10,343 nucleotides of DNA from CAZBWE01 sp964495465 (lineage in GTDB: Bacteria > Planctomycetota > Phycisphaerae > Sedimentisphaerales > Anaerobacaceae), in NCBI GenBank assembly GCA_964495465.1, contig CAZBWE010000076.1, positions 1 through 10,343 on the forward strand. Reading direction: 5' to 3'. Below the pieces are notes generated by a model that saw only the letters and a list, made by a program, of their open reading frames with translations, ran no database searches and was not told the DNA's origin. The first letter of the stretch is position 1; each line of letters starts with the position of its first letter. The position numbers were made by a program, and so were the translations under genes. Below, in pieces: positions 5,626-10,343 of the stretch.

Positions 5626-7257
5626 TTATTTGCTATAGCGATTCGTAATCGGCAGCCGGCGGTCTTTGCCGAAGGCCTTCGGTGTAATTTTTATGCCGGG
5701 CGGGGAAAGCCGTCTTTTATATTCATTTATATCGACCATACGAATTACTTTATGCACAACATCTTTCGGCAGGCCCGAATCAATGAGCTGCTGAGGGGAT
5801 TTGTCCTCTTCGACGTAGCCCTTCAGGATTTTATCGAGCAGGTCATAATCCGGCAGCGAGTCGCTGTCTTTCTGGTCCGGCCTTAGCTCGGCGGAAGGTG
5901 CACGCGTAATAACATCAGCAGGTATAATCTCACGCTCTGATATTCTGTTTATATGTTCGGCCAATTGATAGACCATTGTCTTGGGTACGTCTTTTATCAC
6001 TGCGAAACCGCCTGCCGTATCGCCATAGAGGGTCGTATAGCCGACCGAGGTTTCGCTTTTATTGCCGGTAGTCAATACCAGGGCGCCGGTGCTGTTGCTC
6101 AGCGACATCAGGATATTGCCTCGAATCCTTGCCTGCAAATTCTCGTAAGCGATGCCCTTATCATCCCAGCCGGGGACTGCCTTTAGGGCATTGTCGGATT
6201 GCTTTAGTATCGGCTCGATTGGAATGGTTAAAAATTCCGTGCCCAGATTTTCAGCGAGTTTCTTCGCATCATTTTGGGTTTCCGGGCTGTTGAACTTTGA
6301 CGGCATCGATACGCAGACGACGTTTTCAGTCCCCAGTGCAACGGCGGCGATGGCGGCTGTAACCGAGGAATCTATCCCGCCACTGAGGCCTAATAGGACT
6401 TTTTCAAAGCCGTTTTTCCGTGCATAATCCCTCGTTCCGAGGACAAGGGCCTGATAAACTTCATCGATAATATCAGCGGCTTCAGCGGCAGAGGGTTGTG
6501 TTGGCTTAATTTGGACGGTCCCATCTTTGGCTGTTGTGATATCGGCAATAAGTAAATCCTCGTCAAACGCTTTTGCCCTGGCGACTATATTGCCATTCGA
6601 ATCGGCGAACATACTTCGGCCGTCAAAGACCAATTCATCCTGGCCACCCACAAGGTTGCAATACGAGACGGCACAGTTAAATGTTTTGGCACAGGAGCTG
6701 ATGACCGCTTCTCTTTTTTTAATTTTGCCCATATAAAAAGGCGAGGCCGATATGTTCAGAAGCGTATGGATTTGGCCGATGCCCTTCAGGAAGTTGCTCA
6801 GCCAATCGGTATTCCACATATCGAAGCAGATAGTGAGCGCTATATTCAGCCCGGTTACGTTGATTACTACCGGTTCGGTCCCGGATTTAAAATATCTTTG
6901 CTCGTCGAATACGCTGAAATTTGGCAGCAGGCCCTTTCGATAAATTTTATCTATCCGGCCGTTTTGTAATACAGCAGCAGAGTTGTAATTGTTGCCCTGA
7001 TGGCTTTCTGCGAAGCCGACTATGAGCGTTATATCCGGGCAGTCGGCGGCGAGCTTCTCGACGGTCTTGCGATTGTCATTCAGGAAATGCTTTTTGTATA
7101 TTAAGTCCTCCGGCGGATAGCCGCATATAGCAAGCTCCGGAAAGACCAGCAAATCTACGCCTGCGCTAACCGTCTGAGCATAGACTTGCCGTATCTTCTC
7201 GGCATTGCCTGCCAAATCGCCAACTACAGCATTAATTTGTCCAAGTCCGACACGCAT
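5626..7257 (-). CDS. nadE: Glutamine-dependent NAD+ synthetase
   Basis: This 543-residue cytoplasmic enzyme makes NAD+ from deamido-NAD+, ATP and glutamine, the last step of NAD biosynthesis. The N-terminal nitrilase-type glutaminase (about 1-250) begins MRVGLGQINAVVGDL and has the catalytic triad E41 (FPELAICGY), K108 (YRKGLLPN) and C144 (TICFDMWN). The C-terminal synthetase (about 265-543) has the ATP pyrophosphatase loop LSGGIDSS at 291-298, TTGNKSE at 396-402, YGDTAGGF at 411-418 and RAPSAELRPDQ at 452-462, and it ends with KRRLSPPGIKIT at 514-525. All expected catalytic residues are present and the length is normal for the fused bacterial form. The start at 7257 is chosen over the longer frame from 7311 because GGAGG precedes it and the family begins at MRVGLGQ. 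A small membrane-protein gene follows after 45 bases. Confidence 0.97.
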   Translation of the reverse strand: MRVGLGQINAVVGDLAGNAEKIRQVYAQTVSAGVDLLVFPELAICGYPPEDLIYKKHFLNDNRKTVEKLAADCPDITLIVGFAESHQGNNYNSAAVLQNGRIDKIYRKGLLPNFSVFDEQRYFKSGTEPVVINVTGLNIALTICFDMWNTDWLSNFLKGIGQIHTLLNISASPFYMGKIKKREAVISSCAKTFNCAVSYCNLVGGQDELVFDGRSMFADSNGNIVARAKAFDEDLLIADITTAKDGTVQIKPTQPSAAEAADIIDEVYQALVLGTRDYARKNGFEKVLLGLSGGIDSSVTAAIAAVALGTENVVCVSMPSKFNSPETQNDAKKLAENLGTEFLTIPIEPILKQSDNALKAVPGWDDKGIAYENLQARIRGNILMSLSNSTGALVLTTGNKSETSVGYTTLYGDTAGGFAVIKDVPKTMVYQLAEHINRISEREIIPADVITRAPSAELRPDQKDSDSLPDYDLLDKILKGYVEEDKSPQQLIDSGLPKDVVHKVIRMVDINEYKRRLSPPGIKITPKAFGKDRRLPITNRYSK

Positions 7258-7266
7258 CGAATGCGG

Positions 7267-7271
7267 CCTCC
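7267..7271 (-). promoter_or_regulatory. Shine-Dalgarno that sets the nadE start
   Basis: Read on the minus strand, GGAGG lies nine bases before the ATG at 7257-7255. It decides against the upstream ATG at 7311, which would add 18 residues before the conserved MRVGLGQ. Confidence 0.7.
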
Positions 7272-7458
7272 ACTTTTGTTTAATGTTAAGAAAAAGAGTG
7301 TTTAACTGCAAGTCTTTTTTATATAACAGATTGGGTGATATAATTTGTTCCTTTTGCTAATCGGGTTGCTATAAAGATTCATAACAGCAAAACAGGGCTG
7401 AGAAACTTATTGACCTTTGGATATTAAATGGAACATTACCGTAAAAACAAAACAAGGA

Positions 7459-7532
7459 TGTCATTCCCGTGAAAACGGGAATCCAGCCGTTTTATCGGTG
7501 TTTTTTGGACTCCTGCTTGCGCAGGGGTGACA
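7459..7532. repeat. Compact palindromic intergenic element (MITE-like or structured repeat)
   Basis: A 74-base unit starts TGTCATTCCC and ends GGGGTGACA, imperfect inverted termini. Each arm folds on its own. The left hairpin is ATTCCCGT (7463-7470) with ACGGGAAT (7475-7482) closing a GAAA tetraloop. The right is ACTCCTGC (7509-7516) with GCAGGGGT (7521-7528), one G-T pair, around TTGC. The arms can also pair with each other (GGAATCCA with TGGACTCC, one mismatch). The pattern of a TTCCCGNGAAANCGGGAA hairpin facing a CCTGCNTGCGCAGG hairpin is one I recognise as a dispersed repeat type in many bacterial genomes; the family name is not certain. Only one copy is in this window. It could be a non-autonomous transposon remnant or an RNA-level structure. 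Confidence 0.7.
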
Positions 7533-7617
7533 ATTTGGTCTGTTCCATTGCTCATGCACAAATCATTGAATATTTTACGCCTTGTTACTTTGTAAATGGG
7601 GATTTATACTTTCGATT

Positions 7618-8553
7618 ATGCTGCAAAAGATATTAAAGGTCTATACAAAGTTCTTCGCTGTATGGGTGATTCTTTTCGGAGTAGTCGCGTATATTTTTCC
7701 TAAGCCCTTTGTCGCTTTAAGGCCGGGGATGGACTGGTTCTTTGCCCTGACGATGTTTGGTATCGGAGCGGTCCTGGATGTCGAAGATTTCAAGCGGATT
7801 GCCAAAAAGCCGACCGTAGTCCTTATCGGCTCGGCTGCACAGTTTATTATTATGCCGCTGGGGGCGTTTGCGTTGGCGAAGCTGTTCAGGTTACCGCCGG
7901 AGATAGCGGTTGGCTTGATACTGACCGGCTCGGCGCCGGGTGCGATGTCAAGCAATGTGATGAGCTATATTGCCAAAGCGGATACGGCATACTCGGTGTC
8001 GCTGACGACCGTCTCTACGCTGTTGTGTCCTTTGTTTACGCCGGGACTGACATTTGTTTTGGCGGGGTCGGCCCTGCCGGTCCCTGTTTTGAAAATGGTC
8101 CTTAGCGTTATTAAGATGGTGATAGTGCCATTGTTTATAGGATTTGGGGTGAGGCACTACTTCAAAAATAAGGTTCAAAAAGTACTGGCGATATTTCCTG
8201 CGATATCGGTCACGTTTATCATATTTATATGCTCGATGGTAATAGCCCTTAACAGGAATTACCTGGCCCAGGTAACATTGCTGATTTTGGCTGCTGGCGT
8301 GATACTGAATATCTACGGTATGCTGGCTGGTTACGGTGTCGGTGCAATTTTTCGGATGGAAATTCGCAGAAGAAGGACATTGGCGATTGAGATTGGCATG
8401 CAGAATGCCGGCCTGGGAACGGTTCTGGCGTTGAAGCATTTCGGCGAGAAAGCAGCGATGCCGACAGCGATTTTCGTGTTTATCTGCATTATTACAGCGT
8501 CAATAATGGCGGAGAGATGGCGGAAAAGACCGGCTGAACCAGTAGCAGAATAA
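7618..8553 (+). CDS. Bile acid:sodium symporter (BASS) family transporter
   Basis: This 311-residue polytopic inner-membrane protein belongs to the BASS family, sodium-coupled carriers of organic anions. In bacteria their substrates include bile acids, pyruvate, pantoate and other carboxylates, and the substrate here is unknown. Family signatures are MFGIGAVLDVEDF at 46-58, TGSAPGAMSSNVMSYIAKAD at 103-122 (the region of a sodium site), LTTVSTLLCPLFTP at 129-142 and EIGMQNAGLGTVLAL at 258-272. About nine to ten hydrophobic segments are visible, and the length is normal. The ATG at 7618 is preferred over the in-frame TTG at 7582, which would add 12 residues; neither has a strong ribosome site, so this start is less certain than others in the window. 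The asd gene begins 165 bases downstream after possible hairpins and a promoter, so the two may be separate units. Confidence 0.92.
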   Translation: MLQKILKVYTKFFAVWVILFGVVAYIFPKPFVALRPGMDWFFALTMFGIGAVLDVEDFKRIAKKPTVVLIGSAAQFIIMPLGAFALAKLFRLPPEIAVGLILTGSAPGAMSSNVMSYIAKADTAYSVSLTTVSTLLCPLFTPGLTFVLAGSALPVPVLKMVLSVIKMVIVPLFIGFGVRHYFKNKVQKVLAIFPAISVTFIIFICSMVIALNRNYLAQVTLLILAAGVILNIYGMLAGYGVGAIFRMEIRRRRTLAIEIGMQNAGLGTVLALKHFGEKAAMPTAIFVFICIITASIMAERWRKRPAEPVAE

Positions 8554-8577
8554 ATAAAATATATTAGCGAAATGCTG

Positions 8578-8606
8578 TTGCATTTTGTCGATAAAAGATA
8601 TATAAT
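8578..8606 (+). promoter_or_regulatory. Possible promoter for asd-truA
   Basis: A perfect TATAAT at 8601-8606 has TTGCAT (8578-8583; 3/6 match to TTGACA) exactly 17 bases upstream. The next gene, asd, starts at 8719, which would give a leader of about 105 bases containing the 8642-8662 hairpin. The -35 is weak and overlaps a small AAATGC/GCATTT hairpin (8570-8585). Confidence 0.35.
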
Positions 8607-8641
8607 TTCGTTTCGACATTATAAGTTAATGAGTAATGATG

Positions 8642-8662
8642 GGCAGTCATTGTTTGACTGCC
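8642..8662 (+). terminator. Hairpin before asd: terminator of the symporter gene or asd leader structure
   Basis: A perfect 8-bp stem, GGCAGTCA (8642-8649) with TGACTGCC (8655-8662), closes a 5-base loop TTGTT and is followed by TCTTGCTTATG, a mixed pyrimidine-rich tail, not a clean T run. It lies 88 bases after the symporter stop and 56 bases before asd. It could end the symporter transcript or sit in the asd leader. It does not resemble a lysine riboswitch, which is far larger. Confidence 0.45.
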
Positions 8663-8718
8663 TCTTGCTTATGTAAGCATATTTTAGGTGATAAGATTTG
8701 ATTTAGGAGAAGTTTAGC

Positions 8719-9720
8719 ATGGGTTGTAATTTAGCAGTTGCGGGAGTGACGGGGGCGGTAGGCCAGGAGTTTCTGGCGATATTGCAGGAGCGGGATTTTC
8801 CCTTTGATTCGTTAAAAATGCTGGCAAGCAGCCGGTCAGCCGGTAAGAAAATAGAATTCAAAGGTAAAACATATATCGTTGAAGAGATGACTAAGAACAG
8901 CTTCACAGGAGTTGATATTGCCCTGTTCAGCGCCGGAGCGGCTCGAAGTAAGGAGTTTGCGCCTGCTGCGGTAAAAGCCGGCGCGGTGGTGGTGGATAAC
9001 TCTTCGGCTTTCAGGATGGATGCGGATGTGCCGCTGGTTATCCCGGAGATAAATCCGCAGAAAATAGCCGAGCATAGAGGAATAATCGCCAACCCGAACT
9101 GCTCGACCATAGTCGGGATTGTTCCGGTCTGGCCGCTGCATAAGGCAAATCCTGTCAGGAGAATGGTTGTCAGCACCTACCAGGCGGCAAGCGGTGCGGG
9201 CCAGCAGGCGATGCTCGAGCTTGAGCGTCAAAGCAGGGAAATCCTCGATGGGAAAGAGCCGACCTGCCGTGCTTTTCCATACCAGATAGCTTTTAATATA
9301 TTCAGTCACAACTCCGAGCTGGATGCGGACGGATACAACCTTGAAGAGGTCAAAATGGTCAAGGAGACCAGAAAGATTTTCGACTGTTCTGAGATTGCGA
9401 TTACCTGCACGTGTATCCGGATACCGGTATTCAGGGCGCATTGTGAGAGTATTAACCTCGAATTTATGGGCTCGATTACTCCTGATGAGGTCCGGGATTT
9501 ATTGAGCACTGCGCCGGGCGTGTCGGTGCTTGATGACCGGGAACATAATCGCTTCCCGATGCCGATAGATGCTACCGGCAAGGATAATATTTTTGTGGGC
9601 AGAATTCGGCAGGACCGGTCGATACCCGAGAACCGAGGCATCAATATCTGGGTTGCCGGTGACCAATTGCGCAAAGGAGCGGCACTGAATGCTGTGCAAA
9701 TTGCGGAAAAGCTGCTATAA
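8719..9720 (+). CDS. asd: Aspartate-semialdehyde dehydrogenase
   Basis: This 333-residue cytoplasmic enzyme reduces aspartyl phosphate to aspartate semialdehyde with NADPH, the branch point to lysine, diaminopimelate for peptidoglycan, threonine and methionine. The N-terminal nucleotide-binding fold shows VAGVTGAVGQEFL at 7-19 and SSRSAGKK at 37-44, which fits NADP binding. The catalytic cysteine is C128 in NPNCSTI; Q155 lies in STYQAASGAG at 152-161; R234 and H241 in IRIPVFRAH supply substrate binding and the catalytic His. The C-terminus has the dimer-type ending DQLRKGAALNAVQIAE at 315-330. Length and residues are typical of the bacterial enzyme. AGGAGA eight bases upstream supports the ATG at 8719. 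truA begins 9 bases after the stop, so the two are probably cotranscribed. Confidence 0.97.
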   Translation: MGCNLAVAGVTGAVGQEFLAILQERDFPFDSLKMLASSRSAGKKIEFKGKTYIVEEMTKNSFTGVDIALFSAGAARSKEFAPAAVKAGAVVVDNSSAFRMDADVPLVIPEINPQKIAEHRGIIANPNCSTIVGIVPVWPLHKANPVRRMVVSTYQAASGAGQQAMLELERQSREILDGKEPTCRAFPYQIAFNIFSHNSELDADGYNLEEVKMVKETRKIFDCSEIAITCTCIRIPVFRAHCESINLEFMGSITPDEVRDLLSTAPGVSVLDDREHNRFPMPIDATGKDNIFVGRIRQDRSIPENRGINIWVAGDQLRKGAALNAVQIAEKLL

Positions 9721-9729
9721 TCAGCCGTG

Positions 9730-10343
9730 ATGGCTGTTCGGAAAATAAAACTCATCGTTCAGTATGACGGCAGCAGGTATAGCGGCTGGCAGGTTCAGCC
9801 GGGAAAGAGAACCATCCAGGGCGCGCTTGTCGAGGCCGTGTCAAATCTCACCGGAGTTCGAACTTTCGTTCACGGCGCCAGCAGGACCGACGCCGGCGTA
9901 AGCGCGCTGGGCCAGGTCGCACTTTTCGAGATTGATTCGCCCATTCCCACGGAGAATTTTGCGGAGGCGATAAACGACCGCCTTCCACCTGAAATTGTTG
10001 TAATAAGCGCCGAGGAAGCGCCGCCTAAATTCGACCTTTTGGGCGATGTTAAGAGCAAGCTCTACCGCTACACGATTTACACAGGCAGGCACCGCCCGGT
10101 CTTCAGGTTAAATCAGTGCTGGCACATCCCGAAAAAGCTCGATGTAGCGGCAATGAACCAGGCGGCGCAAATGCTCATCGGGACAAAAGACTTCAAATCC
10201 TTTGCAACCGCCAAAGACCGGCGGGATAATACTGTACGTACTATTTTTAGCTGCAATGTTATGAGCGATGACAAGTGGATATACGTGGATGTCGAAGGGG
10301 ATGGCTTTTTGTATAATATGATAAGAAACATAGTCGGCACTTT
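9730..10343 (+). CDS. truA: tRNA pseudouridine synthase A, 3' truncated by the window edge
   Basis: The frame is open from 9730 to the end of the window (204 codons plus two bases), so the C-terminus is missing only because the window stops. TruA converts uridines 38-40 of tRNA anticodon stems to pseudouridine. Seen here: LIVQYDGSRYSGWQVQPG near the N-terminus, the catalytic aspartate D54 in GASRTDAGVSALGQVA, the conserved SKLYRYTIY with Y112, DFKSFA near 154-159 and GDGFLYNMIRNIVGT at the right edge. All match the family in order. No good ribosome site precedes the ATG; the start lies 9 bases after the asd stop, so translational coupling is likely. An in-frame GTG directly before it (9727) is an alternative start. 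Confidence 0.95.
   Translation, partial: MAVRKIKLIVQYDGSRYSGWQVQPGKRTIQGALVEAVSNLTGVRTFVHGASRTDAGVSALGQVALFEIDSPIPTENFAEAINDRLPPEIVVISAEEAPPKFDLLGDVKSKLYRYTIYTGRHRPVFRLNQCWHIPKKLDVAAMNQAAQMLIGTKDFKSFATAKDRRDNTVRTIFSCNVMSDDKWIYVDVEGDGFLYNMIRNIVGT

Larger units (their letters stand above)
7258..7617 (+). other. Divergent intergenic region, 360 bases, no gene seen
   Basis: This stretch separates nadE (leftward) from the sodium symporter (rightward) and must hold both promoters. It is AT-rich near nadE; a TATAAT at 7339-7344 on the plus strand lacks a convincing -35. The middle holds the palindromic element at 7459-7532, itself enclosed by the 9-bp inverted repeat 7427-7435/7541-7549. I see no credible coding frame, tRNA or recognised riboswitch. 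Confidence 0.6.

Noticed and set aside
7582..7617. A TTG start for the symporter giving 12 extra residues.
   Set aside because: No better ribosome site than for the ATG at 7618, and the extra residues do not resemble the family's N-terminus.
8642..8718. A lysine riboswitch before asd.
   Set aside because: The leader is too short and shows only one simple hairpin, without the five-helix lysine aptamer.

Overview
The window looks like a bacterial chromosome segment whose best fit is Planctomycetota (perhaps a Phycisphaerae-like lineage) or a neighbouring phylum. That placement is weak. It rests on a protein that I match from memory to the sporadic TIGR03790 family (seen in planctomycetes, verrucomicrobia, acidobacteria and some proteobacteria), on the mixed gene content and on moderate GC. 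There is no rRNA or other phylogenetic marker beyond housekeeping enzymes. I see no phage, transposase, CRISPR array, tRNA or rRNA.

Layout. (1) Positions 1-3753 look like the edge of a surface-polysaccharide region. It holds the C-terminal part of a phosphoglycosyl transferase that starts lipid-linked glycan synthesis. A KamA-type radical SAM/PLP enzyme follows 37 bases downstream on the same strand. Next comes a secreted TIGR03790-type protein, and then a convergent VanZ-family membrane protein whose stop codon overlaps that of the TIGR03790 gene. As I recall it, TIGR03790 is restricted to genomes with exosortase, the PEP-CTERM sorting system, which is often encoded with exopolysaccharide genes. 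I therefore infer an exosortase/EPS locus to the left of the window. (2) Positions 3927-5171 encode an apparently exported fusion of a SagB-type flavin nitroreductase with a DJ-1/PfpI domain. (3) On the minus strand, nadE (glutamine-dependent NAD+ synthetase) is followed by a small two-helix membrane protein resembling DUF6868. (4) A gene-free stretch of about 360 bases holds a compact palindromic element bounded by TGTCA/TGACA. (5) On the plus strand come a BASS-family sodium symporter, then asd (aspartate-semialdehyde dehydrogenase), then truA (tRNA pseudouridine synthase), which runs off the right edge. asd and truA are 9 bases apart and probably cotranscribed.

Starts. Three genes should begin inside the longest open frame: the SagB/DJ-1 fusion at 3927, the small membrane protein at 5580 and nadE at 7257, each placed by a good Shine-Dalgarno sequence. 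The symporter probably starts at 7618, on weaker evidence.

The features most worth pursuing are the nitroreductase-DJ-1 fusion, the internally duplicated VanZ protein, the divergent KamA-like enzyme beside a glycan-initiating transferase, and the palindromic element at 7459-7532. None amounts to a clearly new multi-gene system on the sequence alone.
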